Source: Alteribacter lacisalsi
GTDB taxonomy: Bacteria; Bacillota; Bacilli; Bacillales; Salisediminibacteriaceae
Direction: 5' to 3'
DNA length: 64,000 nt
NCBI RefSeq assembly: GCF_003226345.1
Contig: NZ_PDOF01000002.1
Location: 248,001 to 312,000, forward strand
Position numbers and translations under genes: made by a program. Every line of letters begins with the position of its first letter. Position 1 is the stretch's first letter. Below are positions 40,022 through 48,395 of the stretch, piece after piece. A model generated the notes under the pieces. It was not told where the DNA came from. It did no database searches and worked only from the letters and a program-made list of their open reading frames with translations.

Positions 40022-40933
40022 CTCCGGCACAAGACCTTCGATTCGTTTATAGTCGGCGAGGGTTTTGAGTGTTTTTACAGTCAGAATTCCGGCCCATTCC
40101 TTTTTGGCCTTCGTCTCCCAGACGTCTTCGTACTGGCCCCATGCCCAGAACGGATTCCATGAGCCGTCGGGCTGCTGGCTGCACACTTCGTAATCGAGAT
40201 TCTGGCGAATGGAGTGTTCCAGCAGAGAAGCGAAGGGGGAGTCAGGGGTCGGCGCAAACCAGAGAGGCTTGGCGCAGTAACTGCTCCACTTCATCGGGTC
40301 CCGGGTAACCGTGCTGCGGATGTGTGGCCGGAGCGCATCGAGAATCTGGCTTTTTCCCGGTTGCGGCATCAGTTCAGCGAGGCGGAGAAAGCAGAGGGCG
40401 TCGTGCATTTCGAGAGGACCGTCCCCCTCGAGCCAAGTGAAAATTTGTTCGTGCCAGATCGAAAACAGGTCCGCTTCAAGCACCTGGGGGTACGCGTGAA
40501 AATAGCCGATTATTTCTGCGCCGGGATTGACTTCGAACGTATCTGCCTGCGAGGTGAAATGCCACCACTCCGCATGTGGCACGTCATTGATTTCCGGGAT
40601 TTTCAGCGGCCAGAAGCCATACTGCCTGTAAACATCGTGAAGGTAGGCCATCGCCTTCTGAATAAACGGATGCTTCCACGAGGCTCCGACTTTTCGGGCG
40701 TACTGAAGCGCCACAGAGGTGGCTATCGGGGTGGACGCCTGCGTGCGAAGATCCGGCTCAATGCCGCGGCCGATGCCCCCGTCTTCGTTCTGATAGGGAA
40801 TCAGCGCCTCGAGTACGGCCTCGGACGATCCGTTGTAAAAGTAATATTCAAATAACCGCTGATCGACCAGCCGGGCGTGATTGGAGACAAAGTCAGCGGC
40901 CCGCCTGTATTTTTGCAGTGATAAGGTTCTCAT
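40013..40933 (-). CDS. prenyltransferase/squalene-cyclase-like alpha-toroid protein, hypothetical
   Basis: 306 residues from the ATG after AAAGGGG. Soluble and helical, with repeated Q/G/W-type segments: YQNEDGGIGRGIEPDL near the N-terminus and QQPDGSWNPFWAWGQYEDVWETK near the C-terminus. Similar QDGGI and DGSW repeats line alpha/alpha toroids (squalene cyclase, lanthionine cyclase-like folds). No catalytic DxDD motif is seen, so enzyme activity is doubtful. A palindrome GTATAT-AGTG-ATATAC at 40979 overlaps its likely promoter. Confidence 0.65.
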   Translation of the reverse strand: MRTLSLQKYRRAADFVSNHARLVDQRLFEYYFYNGSSEAVLEALIPYQNEDGGIGRGIEPDLRTQASTPIATSVALQYARKVGASWKHPFIQKAMAYLHDVYRQYGFWPLKIPEINDVPHAEWWHFTSQADTFEVNPGAEIIGYFHAYPQVLEADLFSIWHEQIFTWLEGDGPLEMHDALCFLRLAELMPQPGKSQILDALRPHIRSTVTRDPMKWSSYCAKPLWFAPTPDSPFASLLEHSIRQNLDYEVCSQQPDGSWNPFWAWGQYEDVWETKAKKEWAGILTVKTLKTLADYKRIEGLVPEKK

Positions 40934-40978
40934 CGTGTTGGCCCCTTTGGTAAAGCTGAAGGGCATCCGCTGCCCATA

Positions 40979-40994
40979 GTATATAGTGATATAC
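40979..40994 (-). promoter_or_regulatory. palindromic operator-like site
   Basis: GTATAT-AGTG-ATATAC is a perfect palindrome of six-base arms, 46 bases upstream of the start of the toroid-like gene. On the minus strand it overlaps a TATACT -10-like hexamer. Possibly a repressor site; inference only. Confidence 0.35.
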
Positions 40995-41091
40995 CCTTTT
41001 TCATGGAAAAGTAGTCCAAAATGTCACGTTTTCTTACCTCCTTTCTAAGGATTCGCCCGGCAGTTGGCCGTTTCCCTGTAATTGTACAAAC

Positions 41092-41126
41092 AAAAAAAAG
41101 AGAGGCTCCTCAACAGAGAAGCCTCC
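41092..41126 (-). terminator. rho-independent terminator of the alanine symporter gene
   Basis: On the minus strand GAGGCTTCTC / GAGGAGCCTC form a stem followed by a long T-tract (C then eight T). It starts 15 bases after the symporter stop. Confidence 0.8.
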
Positions 41127-41140
41127 CGGCAGAAATCATG

Positions 41141-42556
41141 TTAATTTGCTTTCTCTTTACGCTCTTCACGCTCCCAGCACTCAGTGCCGGTAAGACCTTC
41201 GATCTGGTCGGCATAGAAGACCGGTTCCTTGCGCGCTTTACGCTGCTTGCCGTAATCGCGGAGCACGGCGACCGCAAGCTTACCGAGTATCGCTATGACG
41301 AGAAGGTTCATGACGGCCATCAGACCCATGAACAGGTCGGCCATCATCCAGACTGTGCTCAGTTCAGCTGTAGCACCAATCAGAACCATCGCCATAACAG
41401 CGACGCGGTAGAAGTTGATCATCAAGCGGTTCTTTCGGACAAACTCCATGTTCGTCTCGCCGTAGTAGTAGTTACCGACGATGGAACTGAACGCAAACAG
41501 GAGAATCGCAAGGGCGAGGAACGAAATTGCCCAGTCGCCGATATGTTCGCTCAGTGCCATCTGGGTAATGGCGATCCCTTCTTCAGCGCCGCCGGTGTAC
41601 ACATCGGTCAATAGAATCACAAACGCTGTTGCCGTACAGATGATCAGCGTATCGACAAACACCCCGAGTGACTGCACGAGACCCTGCTTGGCCGGGTGCT
41701 TCACGTTTGCAGTCGCTGCGGCGTTCGGCACACTACCCATACCGGCTTCGTTGGAGAAGAGTCCGCGCCGGATCCCCTGCATGAGCGCGGCACCCATACC
41801 GCCGCCGACCACTTCTTCAAGGCCGAATGCGTTAGCCAGGATCAGGCTGATCACTGCAGGGAGTTCCGTGATATTCACGATCGAGATCCCGAGGGCAAAA
41901 ACGAGATAAATAACGGCCATAACCGGGACGATAATCTGAGTTACTTTTGCCACCCGCTGCACGCCGCCGAAGAAGACGAGACCTGCAAGGAGGGCAAGAA
42001 CGATTCCTGTCCACAGCGGATTAATGTCGTACGCATTTTCAAACGCGCCGGAAATCGTGTTCGCCTGCACCATATTGAAAATAAATCCGAAAGCCAGTGT
42101 AATTAAAATCGCAAACGAAACACCGAGCCAGCGTGCTTTTAATGCTTTTTCCATATAATAAGCAGGTCCGCCTCGGAAGTTTTCTCCGTCCTTGACCTTG
42201 TATACCTGCGCGAGGGTACTCTCAATGAACGCAGTCGCCGCACCGAGGAGGGCGATGAGCCACATCCAGAACACAGCACCAGGTCCGCCGAGGGAAACGG
42301 CGAGCGCCACACCGGCCAGGTTTCCGGTACCTACACGGGAAGCGGTCGAGATACAGAACGCCTGGAATGAGGACACACCCTGTTTTCCTTTACTTGAAAT
42401 CGTGCTTTTCTCGAACACAACTTTGAACATTTCACCAAAATACCGGAATTGAACGAAACCGGTGCTGATCGTAAACCAGAGACCGAGACCGATCAGAAGA
42501 CCAATCAGAATCCATGTCCATAATATATCATCTATAAAAAATTCTAAGAATTCCAA
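41141..42556 (-). CDS. alanine/glycine:sodium symporter (AGCS family)
   Basis: 471 residues, about ten membrane helices. Family signatures are SSFQAFCISTASRVGTGNLAGVALAVSLGGPGAVFWMW and the later GLFSNEAGMGSVPNAAATA. It imports alanine or glycine with Na+ (some members glutamine). Start uncertain: a GTG at 42565 abuts the GGAGA ribosome site; the TTG three codons later is better spaced and used here. A -10-like TGGTATGAT lies at about 42602-42610 on the minus strand. Confidence 0.9.
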   Translation of the reverse strand: MEFLEFFIDDILWTWILIGLLIGLGLWFTISTGFVQFRYFGEMFKVVFEKSTISSKGKQGVSSFQAFCISTASRVGTGNLAGVALAVSLGGPGAVFWMWLIALLGAATAFIESTLAQVYKVKDGENFRGGPAYYMEKALKARWLGVSFAILITLAFGFIFNMVQANTISGAFENAYDINPLWTGIVLALLAGLVFFGGVQRVAKVTQIIVPVMAVIYLVFALGISIVNITELPAVISLILANAFGLEEVVGGGMGAALMQGIRRGLFSNEAGMGSVPNAAATANVKHPAKQGLVQSLGVFVDTLIICTATAFVILLTDVYTGGAEEGIAITQMALSEHIGDWAISFLALAILLFAFSSIVGNYYYGETNMEFVRKNRLMINFYRVAVMAMVLIGATAELSTVWMMADLFMGLMAVMNLLVIAILGKLAVAVLRDYGKQRKARKEPVFYADQIEGLTGTECWEREERKEKAN

Positions 42557-42657
42557 GACTTTCACTCTCCTTTTTTAAGGGGATTAATAATATATTAAAA
42601 TATCATACCATGTCAGGGGCAGGACAAATTATGTAATGATTTACATATTCGGGCTGG

Positions 42658-42681
42658 AAAAAAGGACCTGCGTCCCGGTCC
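42658..42681 (-). terminator. rho-independent terminator of the minus-strand stress-protein cluster
   Basis: On the minus strand GGACC / GGTCC stem with an eight-base GC-rich loop, followed by six T. It lies just after the stop of the gene ending at 42690. Confidence 0.65.
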
Positions 42682-42689
42682 GGTCTGTC

Positions 42690-43040
42690 CTATGCATACA
42701 ACACGAGTGCACCAATGAGAACAACAGCCAGCATCGCCATGCCTGCACCCGCTGCGGCAGCGGTGCGGTCTGAAACGGCACTGCCCTCATCCCTGACTCC
42801 TTTTGCTTCGCTTTTACTGACGGTTGTCATTTTCCCAGGGGCGGATGTGCCGAAGATCTGCGGTGTGGGCATGGATTCACTCCTGAACGCTCTTACAAAC
42901 AGGGGAATCAGGGCTAAAGCGCCGAGCAAGCCCGCAATCAGAAAGAAATTTGTCATGCCGATGGGCGTCATATACGACACGGCACCGAGGACAAGGGCAA
43001 TTCCAAGCCCGGCTGCGGCGCCGGTAATAAGGGGTTTCAC
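42690..43040 (-). CDS. hypothetical membrane protein, last gene of the YihY-YtxH cluster
   Basis: 116 residues from a GTG after AAAGGAGGTG. Hydrophobic segments at about 5-24, 31-49 and 95-115 flank a polar central part (PTPQIFGTSAPGKMTTVSKSEAKG). Family not recognised. It starts 16 bases after the YtxH-like gene, so they are probably co-transcribed. Confidence 0.7.
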   Translation of the reverse strand: MKPLITGAAAGLGIALVLGAVSYMTPIGMTNFFLIAGLLGALALIPLFVRAFRSESMPTPQIFGTSAPGKMTTVSKSEAKGVRDEGSAVSDRTAAAAGAGMAMLAVVLIGALVLYA

Positions 43041-43056
43041 GATTCGGTCACCTCCT

Positions 43057-43356
43057 TTACGTCTGTTCGCTTTTTTCCGAGTGGGCGGCCTTCACGGCTT
43101 CCCGGTCAATCTCATTCATCTGGGCTTCAATCTGGTCCCGCACGCGGAGGTATTCGTCCTCGATCCGCGCTGATTCTAGCCGGACTTCATCGGCGAGATC
43201 GTCAAAGCGTTTTTTCTGGACTAAGTATTTCGCGTACAGTTCCACTCGCACGTCATGGCCGGGACGCCGGGCTGTTAGAACGGCGGTCACACCGCCGATC
43301 ACGGAGCCGGCGAGAAAGCCTGTAATGGCAATGCCTGTTTTGAATTTTCCTGACAT
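43057..43356 (-). CDS. YtxH-domain-like protein
   Basis: 99 residues from ATG 43356 after AAAGGAG. One N-terminal TM segment FKTGIAITGFLAGSVIGGV followed by a short TARRPGHDVR stretch, the usual YtxH pattern, then a coiled-coil (about 40-90, rich in E/R/K: LADEVRLESARIEDEYLRVRDQ). In B. subtilis ytxH is a general stress gene beside ytxG (DUF948); here a DUF948 gene is directly upstream, supporting the call. Confidence 0.75.
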   Translation of the reverse strand: MSGKFKTGIAITGFLAGSVIGGVTAVLTARRPGHDVRVELYAKYLVQKKRFDDLADEVRLESARIEDEYLRVRDQIEAQMNEIDREAVKAAHSEKSEQT

Positions 43357-43486
43357 CAGATCAACTCCTTTCAGGGGTATTAAACGTTCGCGGGAGGCGG
43401 ACGCTGAAACTGCCGGGAGCAGCATGGTGAAAGAGAAAAAGATGGCCTTCAGCTGCTGCTTAAAAGACCACCTTATGTTCGTGAGG

Positions 43487-44011
43487 CTACACGTTCATAT
43501 GCTCGCGCTGGAGTTCGGCTTCGGCCGGCGTCTGCTCGACTTCCACCATTTCGTTAAAGGTACCGGCTTCCTGCTCCCGGCGCACCGCTGCTTTTTTCTC
43601 CCGGCGCTTTTTCGTGAGGTAGTAAACGAAAGCGGCAGTACGCATCCAGCCGCGCACGTCTTTTTCGTCGATGCGGGCCGCGTCGCGCTCAAGTTCGCCG
43701 TTCTGGCGCTTTGTGAGCTTGACAATCGACGAGGACACGGTGTGCACCGATTCGCCCACATCGTTGACGATGTAAAAGAGGGGATCGAGCTGCGTCAGTT
43801 TGTGATTCACGTCAGCGATCGTCTCGTTCGTATTGTAAAGCGTGAGCTTCGTTTCGCTCGTAATCTCCCCGATCTGGCCTTCGAGATTTTCCACCGTTTT
43901 TGCGGTGTGGGTGAGCACTTCCTCTGTTTTCTTCAGCACTTTCGCAAGGTAGATAACAAGCCCTGCGAAGGCGAGAGCGATGATAAATACGCCAATTCCC
44001 AGAAAATCCAT
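43487..44011 (-). CDS. DUF948 (YtxG-like) membrane protein
   Basis: 174 residues. N-terminal TM helix (about 4-24), then a long coiled coil (LKKTEEVLTHTAKTVENLEGQI, then DVNHKLTQLDPLFYIVNDVGESVH) typical of DUF948, and a basic tail KKRREKKAAVRRE. Members are linked to general stress in Bacillus. GAGGAGATG precedes the ATG. It lies between DUF5665 and YtxH-like genes. A paralogue is at 56191. Confidence 0.85.
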   Translation of the reverse strand: MDFLGIGVFIIALAFAGLVIYLAKVLKKTEEVLTHTAKTVENLEGQIGEITSETKLTLYNTNETIADVNHKLTQLDPLFYIVNDVGESVHTVSSSIVKLTKRQNGELERDAARIDEKDVRGWMRTAAFVYYLTKKRREKKAAVRREQEAGTFNEMVEVEQTPAEAELQREHMNV

Positions 44012-44032
44012 GATTTCATCTCCTCTGTACGG

Positions 44033-44386
44033 TTATTCGGTCGTGCGGTTTTCCTGAATCATATCAAGGAAGCCGGCAAGGTATTCGCCGATGAACGGCA
44101 GTGCCGCGGAATAGGACAAAATGATGATCAGAAGCCCGATGAAAATCGCAGTTCCGACCGTCAGTCCGACCCCTCTTGCCACCCCTGCGAGCAGATTCAC
44201 CTTGACCACTTCTTTTTTATTCGTGAAGTGGAAGGCGATATCCTTCATGTGGCCTTTCGTCGAAATTTCTTCCATTTTATCGATCAGTTTTTCCATCCGG
44301 TCGTTCTGCTCTTCCCGCTTTTCGTCCGGCTCACGTCTGTGCTTGGCCGGCACCTTCCGCGCTTCCTGTTCTTTGGATAGTGGCAT
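44033..44386 (-). CDS. DUF5665 membrane protein
   Basis: 117 residues from ATG 44386 after AGGAGGAAAC. Charged N-terminal half with a coiled coil (REEQNDRMEKLIDKMEEI), then VVKVNLLAGVARGVGLTVGTAIF and a membrane helix (about 80-105). The NLLAGVARGxGLTxG stretch is the DUF5665 signature. Function unknown. It ends 21 bases before the DUF948 start. Confidence 0.8.
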   Translation of the reverse strand: MPLSKEQEARKVPAKHRREPDEKREEQNDRMEKLIDKMEEISTKGHMKDIAFHFTNKKEVVKVNLLAGVARGVGLTVGTAIFIGLLIIILSYSAALPFIGEYLAGFLDMIQENRTTE

Positions 44387-44464
44387 AACGGTTTCCTCCT
44401 GCACAAACAAGTCTTTTTAATGGATACCCTGAGGCGCTCGTTTGTAAACGTTTGGCAGGAACCG

Positions 44465-45286
44465 TTAATCGATAAAGTCCGGCTTTGTTTTCTTTACCTG
44501 CAGGGCGTTGATCTGCCCACCGGTGAGGAGCACGAAGCCGACGAGGTAAAACCAGATCATCAGAATAATCACGCTTGAGAGCGTGCCGTGAAGAAAATTC
44601 AGGCTTGCGATATTTTTCACGTAAAAGCTCAGGCCGAACGAGCTGAGCTGCCAGCCGAACGTGGCAAACAGGGCGCCGGGGGCCACCTGTTTTAAAGTGA
44701 GCTCCACGTTTGGGCCGAGCTTGTAGAGAAGGGCGAGCACGGAAAAAACGGTGGCGGTGCTCACCGCCCAGACGAGCCACTCCCACGAGGCGAGGGCGGC
44801 GCCGGGAATCTGAAACGCGCGGGCCACATAGTCATCGAGGGTGACGATAAAAAAAGGCAGCACGAGCTGCACGAGAATCGCGCCGATAATCAGCAGAGCG
44901 AACAGGATCGAAAGGGCACGAATGTGAAAAAACGACCGTTCCTCCTCCGCTTCATGTGCCAGATTCAAGGCCCGGATCGTGGCGTGCAGGCTGTTGGACG
45001 TGGCGAACACAGCCACGATCAGACCGAACGACAGAAACCCGCCGTGGCGCACATCAAGGAGCATCTCCTCGTTGCGCTCGATGATTGTGTCCACCTCACC
45101 AGGGGTGACGGCCGACACGTACTGAAGCAGCAGCTGCCCGTCGATCGGGAAAAAACTGAGGAGGGCGAGACCCACGAGGAGAAAGGGCACGAACATGAGC
45201 AGAAAATAAAACGCGAGCTGAGCCGACAAGTCGAACACATGACCTTCTTTTACCTGATTCACAAAACGGACAAGCCAGATGTACAA
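44465..45286 (-). CDS. YihY/BrkB-family inner membrane protein
   Basis: 273 residues, about six membrane helices. Family segments: LSAQLAFYFLLMFVPFLL near the N-terminus, ATSNSLHATIRALN in the middle, and LNFLHGTLSSVIILMIWFYLVGFVLLTGGQINAL at the end. Once thought to be RNase BN; the function is still unclear. TTG start eight bases after GGAGGCGG. First gene of the minus-strand cluster that continues with DUF5665, DUF948 and YtxH. Confidence 0.88.
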   Translation of the reverse strand: MYIWLVRFVNQVKEGHVFDLSAQLAFYFLLMFVPFLLVGLALLSFFPIDGQLLLQYVSAVTPGEVDTIIERNEEMLLDVRHGGFLSFGLIVAVFATSNSLHATIRALNLAHEAEEERSFFHIRALSILFALLIIGAILVQLVLPFFIVTLDDYVARAFQIPGAALASWEWLVWAVSTATVFSVLALLYKLGPNVELTLKQVAPGALFATFGWQLSSFGLSFYVKNIASLNFLHGTLSSVIILMIWFYLVGFVLLTGGQINALQVKKTKPDFID

Positions 45287-45411
45287 AGGCGCCGCCTCCT
45301 CTCTTCATGTTGCTATTAGGATGACCGGAACCGCGAAATTTATCGTTTGTTTCTGCTTGATAATGTGAGGATTTCCAGTATCATGAAATTAGACAGAGAG
45401 GAGAGGTTCGG

Positions 45412-46113
45412 ATGGGACAGTTACGGATGATTACGGCGGCTGTTTTTGCAGGCTGCCTGGTGCTTGGAGTGAGCCTGTCGTTTCTGGCAGGAGGCGGAAG
45501 TGAGACCACGTCGGGGACCAATGTGAGTACAGGAGACAGTATAGGATCGCTTCATCCTATGTCCTTTGAGAACGACTGGGCCATGGAGGTAGTCAATCAT
45601 TTTGCTTTCGGAGCGAATTTTCATGCAGCGTCTAGTGATTTTACAGGCTCCGCTGCGATTGTAACTGATATATACGATGGTGGTGAACATGTGGCCTCGT
45701 TTTCTTCCGGCAGGCCGATCTATGATGAAGAATTCCCGCTCGATACGCCTTTATCGATTCTGTCAGTTCTGCCTTACTCAGGAGCAAAAGAAGAGGAGGA
45801 TGACAGTGAGCGATGGGTGCAGGTTGTGGGCCGTGACGGCACCAGGGTAACGAGCTGGACTGAGACGGATACAGGATTTCGGTTCGGGACATCAGGTTAT
45901 TCGTGGGCTCACCTGGAGGAAAGAGCAGTGGTAGAGGACGGAGAACGGACACCGTTTGGCGCGATTGCCGCCACTGGCCGCTCGATTGAGTTTGATCAAG
46001 GCATGGACCGGTTCGAGGGAGACAGCAGAAATGGTGTGGTGATCGTATTCAGTGTCTACGTAACAACTGATGAAGATGCTGAACTGGACTGGTGGGACGA
46101 CCGGGAGGAATAA
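45412..46113 (+). CDS. hypothetical exported protein with an N-terminal membrane anchor
   Basis: 233 residues after AGAGGAGAGG. One hydrophobic segment (about 6-27) acts as signal or anchor; no lipobox is clear, although a Cys lies at position 15. The rest is acidic and beta-rich (ENDWAMEVVNHFAFGANF, VASFSSGRPIY, RWVQVVGRDGTRV) and ends in WWDDREE. I do not recognise the domain. The high acidic content is like other exported proteins here and suits a saline environment. Confidence 0.7.
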   Translation: MGQLRMITAAVFAGCLVLGVSLSFLAGGGSETTSGTNVSTGDSIGSLHPMSFENDWAMEVVNHFAFGANFHAASSDFTGSAAIVTDIYDGGEHVASFSSGRPIYDEEFPLDTPLSILSVLPYSGAKEEEDDSERWVQVVGRDGTRVTSWTETDTGFRFGTSGYSWAHLEERAVVEDGERTPFGAIAATGRSIEFDQGMDRFEGDSRNGVVIVFSVYVTTDEDAELDWWDDREE

Positions 46114-46121
46114 TCACGAAA

Positions 46122-46164
46122 AAGAACCCCTGAGCGGCCGTTTTCAGGACGGTCTCAGGGGTTC
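46122..46164. terminator. bidirectional terminator
   Basis: AGAACCCCTGAG(C) / CTCAGGGGTTCT inverted repeat with an inner CCGT/ACGG stem, between two converging genes. A-rich on the left side; the right side ends in GTTCT with only a short T content. Confidence 0.7.
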
Positions 46165-46170
46165 TGCGGA

Positions 46171-46401
46171 TTATACAAGATAGCCGATAAACAGGAAGAA
46201 GGCGCTGAAGGAGACGATTCCCCACAGAATGCTCATCCCTTTACGGCCGCGGCGGGCATCTTCAATAGAAGAAAGAAGCATCATCGTGCCCACAAGGAAC
46301 AGGGCGAGAGGCATGAAGCGGCCATCCTCATCGAAAAACAGCACAACAAAAGCAATAATCAGGGTAAAAACGGAAAGGGCCAGCCGGAAATTTTTATACA
46401 C
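46171..46401 (-). CDS. small membrane protein (DUF3953-like)
   Basis: 76 residues if translation starts at the GTG at 46401, nine bases after AAAGGATG; two ATGs overlap that site and are less likely. Three hydrophobic segments: LALSVFTLIIAFVVLFF, LALFLVGTMMLLSSI, and ILWGIVSFSAFFLFIGYL, with a basic loop EDARRGRKG. Resembles the DUF3953/YczI type, but I am not certain. Function unknown. Confidence 0.6.
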   Translation of the reverse strand: MYKNFRLALSVFTLIIAFVVLFFDEDGRFMPLALFLVGTMMLLSSIEDARRGRKGMSILWGIVSFSAFFLFIGYLV

Positions 46402-46528
46402 GTGCATCATCCTTTGGTCGTAGTCTGCTCGTTTAACCGTATCATAACGGGCGGATTTTGACGAGAGGATGACTGGCGTCATGGAGTGCTGCTGTCAAAA
46501 TGAAAAATGGAGAGCCGGGGGATGGATA

Positions 46529-46876
46529 GTGACCAAACTGTTTTTACATGTGGAAGGGCTGGCAGTTTTCCTGTTAAGTGTGTATGCGTACAGCTATAAT
46601 GACTTCAGCTGGCTCGTGTTTCTGCTTCTCCTGCTGGCACCGGATCTTTCCATGGCCGGGTATATGATCAGCAGCAAAGCCGGCGCAGTGATCTATAACC
46701 TCTTTCATACGTACACGGTCCCGGCTGCGGCAGTGATCGCCGGCCTGATCGTGTCCAGTCCTGTTGTCTTGGCAGGCGGGTTGATCTGGGCGGCTCATAT
46801 CGGGATGGACCGGATGTTCGGCTTTGGGTTGAAGTACGGGACCGGGTTCAAGGATACGCATCTTGATCGGGTGTGA
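46529..46876 (+). CDS. DUF4260 membrane protein
   Basis: 115 residues from GTG 46529 after GGGGGATGG. Four hydrophobic segments. The motifs LLLLAPDLSMAGYM, NLFHTYTVPA and the terminal HIGMDRMFGFGLKYGTGFKDTHL are characteristic of DUF4260. Function unknown. The open frame extends 20 codons upstream without a ribosome site. Confidence 0.85.
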   Translation: MTKLFLHVEGLAVFLLSVYAYSYNDFSWLVFLLLLLAPDLSMAGYMISSKAGAVIYNLFHTYTVPAAAVIAGLIVSSPVVLAGGLIWAAHIGMDRMFGFGLKYGTGFKDTHLDRV

Positions 46877-46900
46877 ACGGCCGTTTGGCAAAATAAATAG

Positions 46901-46936
46901 AAAAAAGGCATGGAGACCTCGCTCTCCATGCCTTTC
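46901..46936. terminator. bidirectional terminator between DUF4260 and ArsA-like genes
   Basis: Perfect 13-pair stem AAAGGCATGGAGA / TCTCCATGCCTTT with a six-base loop; A-tract on the left and T-containing right side. It serves both converging genes. Confidence 0.85.
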
Positions 46937-46937
46937 T

Positions 46938-47888
46938 TTAGTCCATCACAACCGCCTGATCCAGCACCTCCGCCATCCGGTCGAGATGATCCGTCGTCGA
47001 AATATCCTCCTCCAAAAGAGGAAGGCGGAGCTGGGGAAGCCCGGCGAACGCCTCGTCAATCTGCGCGAGATACTGCTCCTGCTGGGCTTTCCGCTTCACA
47101 AAGAACTGGCCGTCCACGTCTGAGGGGATCACCTTGTTCACAACCACGCCCTCCACCGGAATGTCGTGGCGGCGGAGGGTCGCCACGCCCCGGCGGGCTT
47201 CCTCGATCGGCAGCCGTTCCGGGTTCATCACAAACAGGAAGCCGGTCACCGTTTTATCGAGTAATATTTCACGTACCTTGACGAATTTTTCCCTCCGTGC
47301 CTGAAGGGTGTCGAAAATTGGATCGTCCACCGGCTCACCGTCGTTTAACAGCTGCGTATAGTCCTCGTTTGTTTTCCGGCGGCGCTCGAGCATCCCGTCC
47401 ATCCACACGCCCATCATCTCAGGCAGGCTCATAAGCCTAAGCGTATGCCCGGTTGGGGCCGTATCAAAAATAACGTGATCAAATTTTGGCCGCTCCTCGA
47501 GCAGAATTGACACAATCCGGTCAAACATGGCTGCCTCATCCGCCCCGGGCGACGACTTGGCCATATCCATCTGCCGGTGCACCTCGTCAATCATCGTCGC
47601 CTTCACGTGCCCCTGAATGTTCGCCTTTACCTGTGCGATGTAACGCTCGCTTTCTTTTTCCGGGTCAAGCTCCATTACCGACAGGTTCGACCGCACTTCA
47701 ACCGGCTCATCACTAAGCCGTGTATGAAACAGGTCGCCGAGGTTGTGCGCTGGATCGGTGGAAATGAGCAGCGTCCGCTGGCCGCGCCGGCTCGCCGAAA
47801 GCGCGAGGGCGGAGGCGGTCGTGGATTTCCCCACGCCGCCCTTGCCTCCCACAAACAGTACCGGCTTCAGCCGGGTCAAATCATGCAT
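46938..47888 (-). CDS. ArsA/GET3-family ATPase
   Basis: 316 residues. Deviant P-loop GGKGGVGKST at about 14-23, the switch I DPAHNLGD and switch II DTAPTGHTLRLM, and VVNKVIP. No cysteine is present in the whole protein, so it cannot bind arsenite through thiols as ArsA does, nor coordinate GET3-type zinc. The genes after it encode a cory-CC-star protein and CstA, so a role linked to that transporter is more likely than arsenic export. Start at ATG 47888, nine bases after AAAGGACG. Confidence 0.85.
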   Translation of the reverse strand: MHDLTRLKPVLFVGGKGGVGKSTTASALALSASRRGQRTLLISTDPAHNLGDLFHTRLSDEPVEVRSNLSVMELDPEKESERYIAQVKANIQGHVKATMIDEVHRQMDMAKSSPGADEAAMFDRIVSILLEERPKFDHVIFDTAPTGHTLRLMSLPEMMGVWMDGMLERRRKTNEDYTQLLNDGEPVDDPIFDTLQARREKFVKVREILLDKTVTGFLFVMNPERLPIEEARRGVATLRRHDIPVEGVVVNKVIPSDVDGQFFVKRKAQQEQYLAQIDEAFAGLPQLRLPLLEEDISTTDHLDRMAEVLDQAVVMD

Positions 47889-47956
47889 CCGTGTCACGTC
47901 CTTTCAAAAAAACAAAGCTCTCTTCGTATAGATATCTGCTGGTGACTGATTTATTT

Positions 47957-48066
47957 TGGAGCGTAAGGCCGCGACTCCAGCGGGAAAAGCAACAGCCGAA
48001 GACCCCGCAGGTGATTTTCCTGAGGAGGCTGAGGTGTTGCCCGCGGAAAGCGTCGGCCTGAAGCGT
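47957..48066 (+). repeat. dispersed ~110-bp GC-rich element, copy C
   Basis: TGGAGCGTAAGGC, GCGACTCCAGCGGGAAAAGC, CGAAGACCCCGCAGG, GAGGAGGCTGAG, TTGCCCGCGGAAAGCG: nearly identical in block order and spacing to copy A at 27268. It lies between the ArsA-like gene and the cory-CC-star gene. Confidence 0.8.
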
Positions 48067-48110
48067 GAAGTAAACAGCAATATTTTCGAAAACAACCAAA
48101 ACCAAAGCTG

Positions 48111-48368
48111 TCAGCAGCACCGGAAGCCGTTGATCGGCGACTTGTCCATCCCCATCCGCAGGTGCCACTCGTGAAACCGCTCGAGAATGTGCGGATACAG
48201 CTCGAGCGTATAGTAAAACGCAGGATTCGGAATGCCGAGCATCTCCGAATAGCAGAGAATAAAGAACAGATCGTCTTCGTCCCGCAGCTCCCGGGCAATC
48301 TCCGTGCGATGCCCCTGACGGAGCACCTGGTCGTACATCTCAATCATTTTCTTCAAATCAAAATTCAT
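48111..48368 (-). CDS. cory-CC-star protein
   Basis: 85 residues from ATG 48368, nine bases after AAAGGTG. Soluble and helical with no TM segment. Contains EIARELRDEDDLFFILCYSEMLGIPNP and YTLELYPHILERFHEWHLRMGM, and ends FRCC at the stop, the paired terminal cysteines from which I recall the family is named. In annotated Bacillales it lies beside CstA, as here (27 bases downstream of cstA). Function unknown; the C-terminal Cys pair suggests metal or redox chemistry. Confidence 0.75.
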   Translation of the reverse strand: MNFDLKKMIEMYDQVLRQGHRTEIARELRDEDDLFFILCYSEMLGIPNPAFYYTLELYPHILERFHEWHLRMGMDKSPINGFRCC

Positions 48369-48395
48369 CTGATCCACACCTTTCCCGGTAAACCC

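Noticed and set aside
46938-47888. Arsenite-pump ATPase (arsA) proper
   Set aside because: No cysteines at all and no arsB/arsD/arsR nearby, so an arsenic role is not supported despite the family fold.
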